From Liolophura sinensis (taxonomy: Eukaryota; Mollusca; Polyplacophora; Chitonida; Chitonidae), in the NCBI RefSeq assembly GCF_032854445.1, contig NC_088302.1:8863338-8927337 (forward strand): a stretch of 64,000 bases of DNA, in the 5' to 3' direction. The translations under genes and the position numbers were made by a program. How positions within the stretch are numbered: the stretch's first letter is position 1; each line of letters starts with the position of its first letter. The notes beneath the pieces are model-generated. The model worked only from the letters and a program-made list of their open reading frames with translations. It ran no database searches and was not told the origin of the DNA. This document shows, one piece after another, positions 37,540 to 50,365 of this stretch.

Positions 37540-40480
37540 ATTTTTGTCTCTCACGATGATATCAATAGAATTCTTTACAAACACAGGCAATCTTGATGGA
37601 AGGCATTTGAATGGTTTTCAACAACCGTTATAGATTGCGCAAGCGGCTACACAGTGAGGTTGACTGTTTGTCAACACGTATAACGCGGACTATCAGTGAT
37701 AGCTTGGAAATCTACCATTTCCGTGCATAAAGCCAGCCCTGAACCCAAATCTCGTGTATCCTAACCACAGTCCGCTCCCCTGCGTATGAACAATGGGTAA
37801 ATGTGAGAAACATGTATGCATGATTACTATGCAGTTTGCATACTTTGAAACAAATTAAGTAGGTCTATTTGACACATACATGGTATATATAAAATAAGAA
37901 TTAAGTTGGACAAAAAGTAAAACTGAACAATTGCAATGAAATAAAATACCGGTATATATTGATATTTCTATATTCTTTGTGTAGGTATTGTTCATCTAAA
38001 CACCATCACGGTGATTCGGTATAGAAATAATGGATATCTATCGGTCCCTAAGTAAAGCTCTGAATATAACATCACGCAGTTGTATCACACATGTAGACCT
38101 ATCATTACCAGGTTTCTCCATGGTGATATTCCTACATCACGATCCTTCTTAAAAGCATGTATACGAACGAACGGCATCATTGTCTGATGGTAAAGTATGT
38201 CATAAGTCGATATATCCTGAATATCTCTGGGACCAAATGATACTAAAGACACTATTAATAAAGAGTCACTCTTGAAATTGATTTTTGCTGATAGATACAA
38301 ACATTGAGCGCTATACCAGAAGTCACTCTTCTCGTACAGCTTATATATACGGTGCCATGTTAGCGGGTAACTATCGCCCCAAGCGTTCACGTAGTGCCGT
38401 GTTGATATTCCGTACCGCGTGTGATTCTATATACAAACGGTTATGGTTATAGGAACTCTTAAACTGTGTATAAAACGTATACATGTGTCTGCAGATTTGT
38501 TTTGATACACGGGTTACAAATTCAAAGACAATTTGTTTTAGCGTGCTTATAAAGAAACTAAAATAATACATATATGAATAAATAACGCTCTTGATTCCTT
38601 GGACATTCTGTCGCCATTTGTCTGTACCGACGAATGAAATGCAAGATTGGACCATTCGAATTTTGATTAAAAATATGAAACTCAACAGTACAAAATTAGT
38701 AAATGCCCGAAAAATTACACCTGATTTTTGATTTTTTTTCACTTTAAAATGTTCATTAATTCACAGCTAACACCGCTGTTGTATAGTTCTTTTTAGCAAA
38801 ATGTAATTACATTAGGCAATAAGCCTATCCTGTAGTTTTGCTACAAGTTAAGGGCTACAGTTCAAAATTTCATTCATATACTGATATATTTATGTGTTTA
38901 TATATATTTATACCGTATTAACAATCATCTTTCCCCACCTTGACTTTGATAGTCTACCATGCAGGAAGTATATAATGAATGTACTTCAGTAGTCTTGTAC
39001 CTATGAGACGTGCGGTTTCGTTAATTTCCTAATATATAATGTCTTTGGATTAACTACGCCGGTTGCATGGTCAATTTCGTGTAGGTAAATAGGCCTATAT
39101 ATCGACCGTAGGGGGTCATCTGTCTACTGAGATAAACTATCACCTGATTCCTGACCCATGGTACCAATAAATCACTTCTGAACCTCGTATTGTGCTCTAA
39201 AACCGACTGTTGAGAGAGCTCGTGGAGCATGGTAAATTGGTCTGCTGGCCCTGGTGGACTTGGTAACAATAGAATAAACGTCCCCGGTGTGTATCTCCTT
39301 ATTGGAAACTGTCCACTCTATTAGAAGCTGGCGAGATGTGACGATCTGCGAATACCAGCGCGTCTTCGATCTTCATTCGTCTAAGCTGACACTTCCTAAC
39401 CGAGTTTCTTTGTTAAAGTAAGACAAGATTAAAGGTCGCCACTAAAACATGATATGCGTGGTCAGACTTCACAGGAAGTATAACCATTGCACACTTGGTA
39501 TATACCAGATATTTGTGAGTACATGTGTGAATGATCTCCAGTTCACCATTATGATGGAGGTTACCTTAGCAGGAAATGAGAGAATATGCGTGTGGTGTTA
39601 CATGACTATGCTAGTTGTATGCTACTTGCAGGTATACAACATGTAGCTAAATACAACGTTTGAATGTCTTTTATTCGGAATCAATCACGGTGGAGCGCTA
39701 TGCAAATGCAAATACAAGATCAGATAGGATTCTCCATCCAGTCACGATCAGCTTCATGCACATAACACTTTAGCCCGAGCCGTGATTACAGTGTATCCAA
39801 TATTAACCTAATGATATTCACTGGTCCATGCACTCGGACTAAATGAAACTTCTGTATGCTGATGTGTTTTGCGCACTACACGTAAGAAGGCAAGTGCGCC
39901 ATGCAGTGGATTCCGATCCGCTTAAAGATCAACCCAAATAACTATATTTTTTTTTCATAAGCCATTGAAATTGATAGTTCATGTAGGAAAATAGATATAT
40001 GAGTTGTTTTTCTGTTTAACGAAATAAACTCAATTTTACAAGTGATATTTTAGATTGAAGTTGATATATTTTTCAGTATGCAGTATATAAGGGAAATATT
40101 CTTGGATACAGCGTAAAGCAAACTGAACATTAGTTTAAGTGTGAATTCCCTGCTTCATTCCACGGTTACGTGTAGGGTCAAGTCGAGATTTTCTGTATGG
40201 CAAACACTGGGCTTTCTTGTTTCGCGCCTAATATTAGGTGGAAGGCCTAATCGCTTTTGAATTATACGCCTGTGGTACGTAATGTCTGACGCATTCAGCG
40301 TGACGCTCTGAAAGAACATAGAAGAAGATTCAGAATAATAGCGACTTCGAAACTGTCATGTTCAGAGAGCCTGCTGAAGGTTAAAAACACGAAGAAACGT
40401 AATTTCATGACAATCCTATATGTATATTTTATATCATTAGGCAGACGCTTTTGGTACAACAAAACAATTCAGGCTTATCC
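37540..40480. other. Spacer, nothing recognised
   Basis: AT-rich sequence with short ORFs only (longest 123 codons at 38371-38742, no recognisable motif). No repeat array or RNA gene seen. Confidence 0.5.
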
Positions 40481-40484
40481 CCTG

Positions 40485-42200
40485 GGAAGTGCAGTGTGTA
40501 AGATTCCTTTTCACCAGTTTAAATTAATCTAAGAATAAGGAGTAATTTCTGTCATTTATCCTCATCCCCATTTCAAATCTGACAGGGAAAGGCTATTTAC
40601 ATCTATTTCGCTGAAAGATACATTAATGTTTCATTAATGTTTTCTTTTGGAAAACTTTTATCATTTACTCCAACTTTCATGAAACGTTTTGGAAGATGAA
40701 TTTTCTGCCATGTGAAGAAGAAGCAGTAAACAGTCAAGCAAAGACGGTATTATCACAGATGTCAGTCAGAACTCTAACAAAAAAAGGTTTCAACAAAAAG
40801 TTATATAAATCTGGAAGAACTTTTATTGTTTGCATTTAGGTTTTAATTGGCCTCTGTCGCCTTGTATAAAAACTGTTTCCCTCGTATTGTCCAAAAAAAT
40901 CCCAGTTCCCAGCCAATGACTTCCTTACCAATTTACCACTGAAAGCATTGGCGTAAAAAACAAAACAGGAGCAAATAACATGGCGGTTTCACTCAATCAT
41001 GCTTACGAAATGGTTGTTTGACTTTCCCAGACTGGTTCGTGTCGTTTGATCTTCTTTGATCATGTCCTTTAACGTTGATGTCAGTCAATAAAGGAGAACC
41101 CTTTTAGCAAACCATCATGTGTCTGTGTTTTTTTAATGGTCCATTATTCTAAGAGCACCGTGTTTGCGGATTCTTCACAGTCTCCCGCGAATGTCAGTAT
41201 GATATGACACTAACACTCTCTATATACAGAGTGTCACCGGTCGGACAGTTTTGTGATTAATGACGCAGGGCTGTCTCTTTCTACAGACGATGTAAATGTG
41301 CAAGGCTGCATATTACTTAACTATATCATCGTTCGTAGCATAGGCTTCAGCTGTACAAAACTTCCTTCTCTTTTTAATGTCTCGCCTTTAAAATTCATTG
41401 AACGTGTTCTTTTCGTATTTATGACATGCATTTATACTGAGTACCATTGGGCTTTATCCTATTTTTTCCCTTTGTACTCTTTAATGTTATTGTATGTTAA
41501 ATGTGATGATGACACTGTATTTTGAGTAATCCTACAACAGTGACGTGTAATTATTTGGTGTCCACATCACCACTTTCTCTTTTTTTTCACCTGTCTGTCT
41601 AAGCCATGGTTCTAAGGAGTATGTAATTTGCTACTCATTATTTACAACAGTTAGAGTAAAACCCTAAGTGAGGTAAATTGACAAAAAGCTTTATTTCACC
41701 GGTTAAGTGTGACCATTTGCCAGTTATCACACTGTCATCCCTGGTCGTGCTTTACGCTTTATGTTGTAAGTCATTTATTAGACTCATCGTGCCACAAATG
41801 TGTTTTACATATTGACACTTTGACCGTAATTTCTTGCCACAGCAATATGTAGAAATTCCCTAGACTACAGACGAATGCACAATAAGGCACACTCTGCATT
41901 TCTGTCCCATCTGTCATTGGCTAAGAATCGTCTGAAAAAGCCCGATTTGCACCACGACAAAAACTAGAGAACTGGCCCTCAGCCCAGTGCCATACTGTAA
42001 AGAAAATTTCGATGCAATTCCTATTGCTGACAGACCTTCCCACTTACGGCTGGAGAGGAAGCCAGCATGAGCTGTCAGTCTAATACACTTATGTTCCATG
42101 TATACAAACACATAGGCCTACAGCCATGTACACACACAAGCTGTTAAACTAGAACTTTGCACCTAACAATAACAATCACATTCCGGACCATTTTGAACTA
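40485..42200 (+). repeat. Duplicated block X, copy 1
   Basis: Diverged direct match to 48460-49985: ACGGTATTATCACAG, CATGCTTACGAAATGGTT, CATCATGTGTCTGTGTTTTT, GTCCATTATTCTAAGAGCA, CATACTGTAAAGAAAATTTC in the same order. No intact coding frame. Confidence 0.7.
42026..42081 (-). mobile_element. SINE family A fragment inside block X copy 1
   Basis: GCTGACAGACCTTCCCACTT and GAGAGGAAGCCAGCATGAGC; absent from the paired position in copy 2 (about 49.8 kb). Confidence 0.75.
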
Positions 42201-42297
42201 TTCATTATGGTGGGAATTTTCGTGGCATTACCTTTTTATAGCCTATTGGTAATAAAGGTACGAGTATGGAACAGCGGCACTACACACGCAGAGCACT

Positions 42298-42375
42298 GTG
42301 GGCTCGCGCACTCTTGACGATTACCGTGCCGGTCACCATGTTGTATCCAACTCTAAGTTCCCTTTTATTCTTCCT
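42298..42375 (+). repeat. Direct repeat flanking the LINE remnant, left
   Basis: CGTGCCGGTCACCATGTTGT then CTAAGTTCCCTTTTATTCTTCC; recurs at 44686-44757. Confidence 0.6.
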
Positions 42376-42864
42376 CAGGTATGTAATCGTTCAGATTCCT
42401 TCTGCCACACGATAGCATCAAGAGTTATTGATGTTAATATAATTATGCCAGATGTTGAATTAATTTGCCAAATAGTTAACAACTAGTTGCCTGTCCGTTA
42501 TCTTCAGACCTACCGGTAGTTGTTGCTTTACAATACCGGTACGTGAGACGCCCGCCCGGTTTCTATAACTGATATTGTAAGTAAGTTTTAGCTTAACCCA
42601 TACAACGCTGCGTGTTGTTTTTGAAACCATATTGTAGCAGGCTAAGTGAGGAAGCCTCAGCGCCTTACTGTGATATTTTGGTATATATTTCGTAGTCGAA
42701 AGTTTAGCTAAATGCGATAGTCTAAATCGTTGTAAGCAGGGGACATAACTCGTGTTGGACTACTATACAAAAGGTGCGACTACTGTGTCGGAATACTTAA
42801 ATCAAGGCCAGTAACTCTCATTGTAATGTTAGTATAATTTATACCATTAGTTTACCTGGTTAGC

Positions 42865-44500
42865 ATGATTTGGTTAAAAAAGAAGTATTGCAAACCGGTT
42901 AACAATGAACTATATAAATTCATACGGAATATGGGTAGAGATAAGGTTAAGAGAAGTGTTATGATTAAAGACATTACTTTTGGTGGACAAAATTCATCAG
43001 ATTTTATTTTAATGAACAAAGCCTTGAAACTCGTTTGGCTCGACATATTTTTTTCAGATGAGTCTTTTTCAGAGTTTTTGGAAAATCACTCCACCATCTC
43101 GCTTCAATAAACTTCGGAGATTAAGTTTTATCTTGAAATGTACCTACAGTCCCAAAAACTAGCTAAAAAAAATCCACAATTTTATTGCCATATTCAAGAC
43201 TTCTGGTCAGAATTGTGTGACCAAACAATTATTTTTTCTGATCAAAATATCTGGAACAATAAACCGATTTTTAAAGGTGGGAAGTCACTGTACAGTGATT
43301 CTTTCGAAAATATAGGTATTCTTTTTGTAAGAGGTGTTAAAGATGAAAAATCAAATCTTAAACCGCTAAATGTTTTGGCAAGTTAATTTCAAATTCTTAT
43401 GGACTGTGAAAATTATAAACTGTGGAAATCTCTAGAAACAGCTTCGACCAAAATCCCTCTAACTAATAAATTATTTTGAAATACAGATAGGCGAGAAGTG
43501 TTGTTGACATTCCCCCCCCCCCAAAAAAAAATGATACTAGCTAAGATAGGTATAAAATGAAAACAAAATTTTTCCACAAGCTCCATGTTCCAAAAATATT
43601 CCGTCAAAGTTGATGTTAAGAATATACTGGTAATTTGTTACTGCCGATTTATTGTGGACTCTGCCTTACAAGGTTGGAGTAAATAACAATGTTCAGTCTA
43701 TGCAGTTTAAACTGTTACATTGTGTTTATCAATGTAACAATTATTTGTTTTCATTAACAGTTTTGGAATACCCTACCTGTATCTGGTGTGACCAGAGAGA
43801 TAGTGCTGAGCACAGTACTGTTGCTTGCTCATCTAAAACACAGTTGGGAGTTATTCCAACAGTGGCTTTCTAAATGCCTAGACTTCAGTATAATGCTTTC
43901 TAAGGAACAGATGTCATTGGATTATTTCAAAGCGGAGTTCTTTAAAGAAATTAACTTTTGTATCCTGTACTCTAAATACTGTATATATGCAAACCATGTT
44001 TCACAGAAGCCAATATACTTCATCTGTTTGCTACATTTTTCAAGCTGAAGTCACTACCTTTTAAAAAGTAAGGGAAAAGATGATTTTTTGCAAATATTTC
44101 CGTTGTATTAAGTTTTATGATAACACTCAATCCATATTCCTCCTTGTATATTAATAATTAAGTAGAAGATTTCCATCATGTATTCACTTATGCCATGATA
44201 TAGTTTATAAAATAACACTTGGTTGATGCCCCAATTTATAATAGTGTAAAACTACCATCACTATATGCTAAATTTAACTATCATTTGTATATATGGGAGG
44301 GGGTGGGGATACGTTTGTGTGTGTTGTCTCCTGATAAATGTTAACAGGTATCGCAGTTGATTTAAAATGATTTAAAATTGAATTTTGATTCAGTTCTTTT
44401 TATTCCAAATTATATACCCGGACCACGAGGGCTGTATAAATGACCTTATATAGATTGGCATGTGACAATAAACGCCCAGTGGTGCGTGCGATGGCTTAAC
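42865..44500 (+). mobile_element. Degraded non-LTR retrotransposon (LINE) 3' end
   Basis: Three broken frames in order look like the C-terminal part of a LINE ORF2 protein: 42865-43110 (KVKRSVMIKDITFGG.., the conserved KIKRxVLxxxxxxGG block after the RT), 43138-43386 (FWSELCDQ.., IWNNKPIFKGGKSLY), and 43652-44048 with a cysteine-histidine knuckle CIWCDQRDSAEHSTVAC. Stops and frameshifts separate them; the polymerase core and endonuclease are missing. The G-rich run at 44294-44312 and ACAATAAACG near 44470 could be its 3' UTR. The clade is not certain. Confidence 0.7.
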
Positions 44501-44685
44501 AAATGCTATTGTATGGTGTGCTCAATAGACCACAGATTGGATTCATTTTATTTTTATTACTGCTGTAGTGAAACACGCTTTAATCCTTTAATTTCATGAA
44601 AATTTATTAACCTTTTATTTCATATAATTAAAATTACTGTGCTTTATGTAAATTAAAAATGATCTTTGCACCACTGTGGGATCGC

Positions 44686-44757
44686 ATACTTCTAGATCGC
44701 TGTGCCGGTCACCGTGTTGTATCCAAGACTGAGTTCCCTTTGGTTTTTCCCCAGGTA
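44686..44757 (+). repeat. Direct repeat flanking the LINE remnant, right
   Basis: CTGTGCCGGTCACCGTGTTG, CTGAGTTCCCTTTGGTTTTT; pairs with 42298-42375. Confidence 0.6.
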
Positions 44758-44924
44758 AATAAACCTTATGTCCTGACATCTATATTTAGCCTGGGTCTTG
44801 TACAATAACACTGATGTGACTAACAGTTTCAACCTGAATTACTTTTCATCGGGAAACTGTCCTCAATGTCGCCCATGCTGAAGGTAAGTTTCTGAATTAC
44901 TCTTTAAATATAAGATCTCTAGAA

Positions 44925-45040
44925 GATCCGAACTCATAGACTTGGTTATTCTAAATTATAATTGTGGGTTGTAATCTGTCCAAGTATGAGGTTAAATATA
45001 ACGCAAAGTACTCACGCCACTTTGTCTTGAAAAATGAAAA
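44925..45040 (+). repeat. Duplicated block W, copy 1
   Basis: CTAAATTATAATTGTGGGTT, then CACGCCACTTTGTCTTGAA; diverged match to 50155-50260. In copy 2 the W block follows X directly, here it is 2.7 kb away. Confidence 0.55.
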
Positions 45041-45239
45041 AAAATTCAAAGCTTGAATTACAAAATAACATTGACCGAAAATGCAGAAACATGCGGAAAA
45101 AAAACAAAACAATAAACCAAAAAACAAAACAAAAAAAAAACAACAACAACAACAACAAATAAATAAAATAACCACATTAGTAGTGGAGTATAGCACCTGC
45201 TCTACAAGTTCAAATCAATGGAACTTGTATACCTCCATA

Positions 45240-47290
45240 CACCATTAATACTGACAGTTTCAGTTAACAGAATCTCTGAATGGCCAGTCCCAGGCGGTTC
45301 TTTAAAGCAGGCGTAAATCCTTAGTATGGCCTTCTGAGTAAGAGAGCTTAACAACATTTACAAATGGCTGATATGACGCCTAGGTTGAAGGCCTAGGTTT
45401 GTTTGTGTCTTTTCTTATGTTTAATTTACGGTGATGTTAAGCGTGCATGAGTTAGCTTTTAATTTGTGCAATTCTGCTTCAGCCATGTTGCTGGATGAGA
45501 GTAAATTGCAACTATGGAAACATTTTAAGTAGTCGGGTTTCACCGGTTACGTTAGACCCCTTATCACACTGTCGTCACTGATTTGTTTATGCACTGCTTT
45601 GGTTATTTAAGCATATCTTCGTCAACATCATTGCTATGTCTCCTTGTTGCAAATCTGAACGAATACTGCATGTCTATATGAAAGGATGACATTGTACCCA
45701 CCTGTCATGAGTTCAAAGAACACTGCCTATGGGCAGACTATTAGTTATCCTCTCGCTAGACTTCTAAACGCCAACAAATGAAGCACCCAAATCATCGATT
45801 ATAGGTGCGGTTCGACTGAGGATTGAACCCAGTTCTTCCGCCTAGGACCCGCGATCGCAGTCTTCTCGGTCATGGCTTCAGATCTGAGAAACACAATGGC
45901 GAAAAGAAAATGTGAAGAATGATAGAACAGTGGCTATTCTCCCAGGCCATATCAGACGCAATCAGATCAACTCACTAAGCTGCCGTGAGCCTGATATGGT
46001 TTGTCCTGGATTATGAGATCTCCGCACTTCGCGGTGTCTGGATCAAGCATAACATATGCGTATCCACATGACACCATTCGGAAAATCATTTTGATGACGG
46101 CTGGCGGTTGTTGCTTTCAAGTGATTTCCCCACAGAGCTACTCGACTTTGCTGCCTTATTTATTCTTACTTCTCTGCTGTGTTTCTGTGTACTTTCTCGT
46201 TATTAGAACTGGTAGCTTCGTCCACACCACCTTTATTACACGGTATCTAGATGCTCTGTTATTCGTGACCATGTAACATTAAACACTGTTTCATGAGAAA
46301 CTGGCTGGATTTGGGGACAGTAGTTTGTTGATCTGTGCTGATAATGACCTGCGGGTGATTGGTGTGACGTAAATGATAGTGTGCATAAGGTATTCTGGAA
46401 GTTCCAGCAATGCAGAGCTACTAATGTTAGTTATTCTTTATTGATATTGCGAGTTCAAATCCAACTCCCTTAGATTTAACTGCGGGTTCCAGTCAGACGT
46501 TTTATTATATCCCTGTGGTTTCCTATTAGCTATGTTTTTTTTTCTTCTTACACAAACTTGAACACTGTCACATTTAAGTGCAGTCTTCTTCTATAGTGAG
46601 TAAAGCATCATTCTACGAAATTTGTTTATGCCTATTCCCAAAGATTAGATGAATAATCTGTTTATTTTCTGATCTTTCGGCATTTTTCTGATGGATTAGT
46701 GTTGTCATTCATGAAGAGCTAGCTGTTTGCTTGTGATTCTACCCAGTCATGTGAACTCCCAAAGGGAGCTAGAGAATAAAATAAGTCTTGGCATTTCGTT
46801 TGACTCCGGTCAGCTTGACTTACAGCGCGCCACCTTCCAAATCACTTCGGCATCATCAGTTCTGTTACAATGTCGTTTTTCCTGCTCTATTCCAGACGGC
46901 AGTGTTCTCGTGTCACCATTTTGTTTAAATCGCCTGTATGTTCAAAGTTCTACCTGTCAAACATGGATTATAAATGAAAAAATTAAAAAAAAACAAAAAC
47001 AAAACAAAACAAAAAAAAAAACAGGTCGACCTGTGAGGTAAATATAAGAGAGTGTTGTCAAATGAGATGCTTCCATGCATTACAGATTTCCCTGAAGGTT
47101 CGTAGAAATCTCCATAGCTATACCAAGGGCTATATCTGAGATGTAATTAAAGCCTGCCAGGTAATTTGCTGATTTTAATTTCCCGAGATGTCCTGTCGTT
47201 TGGTTGCTACAGGAACGTGATTGGACTAGCGAGAAAAAGCACGAGAGAATTCACTGCAGTGGACCATTGAGTGACTGATTGACGGAATGA
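45240..47290 (+). repeat. Duplicated block Y, copy 1
   Basis: Diverged match to 57560-58785: GCAGGCGTAAATCCTTAGTA, AAATGATAGTGTGCATAAGG, CCTTCCAAATCACTTC, ACAGATTTCCCTGAAGGTTC, TTTGGTTGCTACAGGAACGT, GGAATGAATGAATGAA in the same order. A poly(A/C) stretch lies at 46980-47020. No intact gene. Confidence 0.7.
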
Positions 47291-47804
47291 ATGAATGAAG
47301 AAGAATGAATGTTGAGTATATTTTGATATTGCCGTACAATAGAAGTATGTGTGTAGAGATGCTGGAGCGATGTTGAGTTTGATTTGACTGAGTGGTGTGA
47401 CTGGCGTGCTCAGGAATGTCTGACTTACAAGGGCTGAAAGTTTCATGGACAGAGGAAAACTTGGAAGATCTCTTCAAGCAACGTCTTTAATTACAGAACG
47501 TTATCGATCACACATTGCCTCATGATTCCGACGACATCAGGGGATTTCTCATCTTCCACACAGAGCGAATACATGCACGGATACAGACACGTTTCTATGC
47601 GACACGATTACACTTAATGCCGGGATATAATGGAGAATTTTAAGACTATACATCAAAGTCGGGTGAGAAAATGTTCCTTTGTTCATGACAAACTGTCACT
47701 TTTAGAATATTCATTTGTCCTTCCGTTAATAGGCTTCTCAAACAAACGGAGAGATCTACAGACAGGCGGAGAAATTAAGAAACAACAAATTTTAGAGGAT
47801 GTAT

Positions 47805-48005
47805 TTATTTTATTTATTTATTTCACTGGTGTTTTACGCCGTGCTCAAGAATGTTTCACTTATACGTGCGGAGACGGACAACATCTTTTGAACGGAAGCC
47901 GGTCAGAGCCTGAGTAAAACCCACGGCCATCCGTAGGCTGCCGGCCGACCTTCCCCAAAGAGGAAGCTGGCATGAGCTGGACATGACCTCACAGCATAAG
48001 TTCCG
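47805..48005 (-). mobile_element. SINE family A copy
   Basis: (TTTA)n tail, CACTGGTGTTTTACGCCGTG, CTCAAGAATGTTTCACTTAT, AGAGGAAGCTGGCATGAGCT; tRNA head lost. Confidence 0.85.
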
Positions 48006-48459
48006 GTTGAATTCCTTAGTGTGGCCATGTGGAGACTTCGAGTTAGATTAGCCGTGCACTTTCTTGTTTCGGTGAAGGCACCAGTGTCTACACAGCCAGT
48101 TTGTTATACGCTTATTTTTGAAAGTTGGGAACGCGTGACAGTTGTTATTTAAAACAATCTGGCCAATATTTTTGGGTCTATAAGCTTAGTATTATATCGA
48201 GGTCTGAAACTTTCATTTTGATATCCCTTTATAGCATTGGCCCTTCGTCTATTACTGGTCTGTTTTGGATTATAAAGCTGATGCAAATAGTTCCGATAAG
48301 AAAATGACAAAACTCTGAGTTGAAGACAATGAAACTGTAGTGATGTGAGATCCTCTTGAACGGTGAAGAGAAGAAAATGTAGTTCTTGACATACCTTAAG
48401 TGCATTTAACATGAACAATGAAAAACTCTTAACGCATCAAACCTGTTTACACATAATGT

Positions 48460-49985
48460 GAAAAGTGCAATGTCTTAAAACTTCCCTTTTACCAGTTTAA
48501 ATAAAACCTTTAAGAATACGAGTTATTTATGACTACATATATATTGATCGTTGTGATTCTTAAATTTATGGTTTTACATCTAACGGAGAAAAGTCATGTA
48601 CTTCTAATTCGCTGAAAGATCATTTATGGAATTATTTATGATGTTTTCATTAAGACCTCTTTTATCACTTAATCAGAATTTCTTAAACATTCTGGATATG
48701 TATTTGATATGTATTATGTATATGACTCCAGTCAGTGGTGTAAATTCAAGCAACGACGGTATTATCACAGGTGTAAATTAGAAAACCAAAAAAAAAGAAT
48801 GATATAATAAAAATTATAAAACTGCAAGAACCTTTATTGTTTATATGTAGGTTTTAATTGGTCTGTGTAAAAATGAAAAATGACGCAAACATGCCGGTTC
48901 TACCAGATCATGCTTACGAAATGGTTATTTGACTTTCCCAACGACTGGTCCTTGTCGTTTGACCTTCTTTAACGTTGAAGTTGCTCAACAAAGAAGAATC
49001 TTTTTCGCATCATGTGTCTGTGTTTTTTTTAATGATCCATTATTCTGAAAGCAGGGTGTATGTGGATCCGCTCAAAGTTTGCCGTGAATCTCGGTGTGAT
49101 CACACACACAGTCTCTGCACAGAGTGTCCCAGGTGGGGCAGCTCTGTGATGAATGACGCATGGCTATGGCTGACTCAAGACTTGAGAACTTAAGTATCAT
49201 CGTTCCTTCTCTTTTTAATAGTCGTGACACAGAGGTGTTTTCGATATGCACACGTTGGTTTAGGCTATACTTCTTCCGCTATAAAGCGACCTTCATACAT
49301 TGTGCTCCGGTCAGTCAGTCTCATAGCTCGAAATAATTGGTCTGGAAACTTATACACAATGCAATTGTTTTTTTTTTTTGTTATTTTCCGAATATGTAAC
49401 AGAACTAAATGCTTTTAATAGGGTTGTTTGTTTCAAACTAACAGATTTTAATCCCGGCACACACGATTGTGAGAGTTGTCTTAAGAACTGTTTGCTGTGC
49501 TAAACGTGCAACAAACCACTTGGATTAGGATGGATGAGGCAACAAGAACAATTTCGTGTTTTGAAGGTAATGGTTCAAATTAAAATCCTATGTGAATCTG
49601 AGAATAATCCGAGAGCCTAATCCCTCGCAACAGCTAAATGTACAAATTCCCTACATTACAAACAAAGGCACAATACTCTGCGTTTTTGTCCTATCTGCCA
49701 ATACCTAAGAATCGATTGAAAATGCCCTATCCGCGCCACCACCAAAACTGATGGACTGCTCCACAGACGAATTTCAAACTGTAAAGAAAATTTCGCTGCA
49801 GTTCGCTTTTTTTCAACGTTACTGACATACAGAAAGACAAATTAACGACAGGAAAAATATGATCTCCTTGCAGAATAATGGAATAAATCCTTAGCCTTCA
49901 GTGTAATACACCTAAATTCCATGTACACAAATACATACGCTCATGTACGCACAGCAGCCGAATTTGAACTTTAAACGTAATAGCA
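48460..49985 (+). repeat. Duplicated block X, copy 2
   Basis: Pairs with 40485-42200. A short frame at 48975-49193 has several cysteines (VCRESRCDHTHSLCTEC) but its counterpart in copy 1 is interrupted, so coding is doubtful. Confidence 0.7.
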
Positions 49986-50154
49986 ATCCGATGCCGGCCT
50001 TTTTCATGGCCCTAAACCAACTGTGAGTACAATCACATGATGAGCAGAAAAATGTAGATGGGAATTAAGACTGGTATAAACAACAAATTTGTATACGAAT
50101 AAATTTATTGCGGGAGGGGACATCAAGCACTAGGACTCTACACTATGCCGAGCC

Positions 50155-50260
50155 CAAAGACTTAGTTGTGCTAAATTATAAACGTACGTTGTATCTTTCC
50201 CAGTCTCAGGTGCAAAATAACTCGCAGTACACCTGCCACTTTGTCTTCAGAATGGACTAG
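50155..50260 (+). repeat. Duplicated block W, copy 2
   Basis: CTAAATTATAAACGTACGTT, CACCTGCCACTTTGTCTTCA; pairs with 44925-45040. Confidence 0.55.
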
Positions 50261-50309
50261 TATTTTAAAATCGTTCTATTCCCCCGTGACCTTTTGATGT
50301 TGCCTCGAA

Positions 50310-50324
50310 AACGCGCATGCGTCG
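50310..50324 (+). promoter_or_regulatory. NRF1-like site upstream of a candidate first exon
   Basis: CGCGCATGCGTC is one base from the palindromic NRF1 consensus GCGCATGCGC and sits 43 bases before an ATG with a good splice donor; an ETS-like ACTTCC lies between. Such pairs are typical of housekeeping promoters. Inference only. Confidence 0.35.
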
Positions 50325-50365
50325 TTCCCTGGCTTCCGCTTTTAAAATCACTTCCACCGCTTGAT

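Noticed and set aside
46001-46276. 91-codon ORF with a hydrophobic stretch as a membrane protein
   Set aside because: The paired region in block Y copy 2 has no matching open frame, so coding is not supported.
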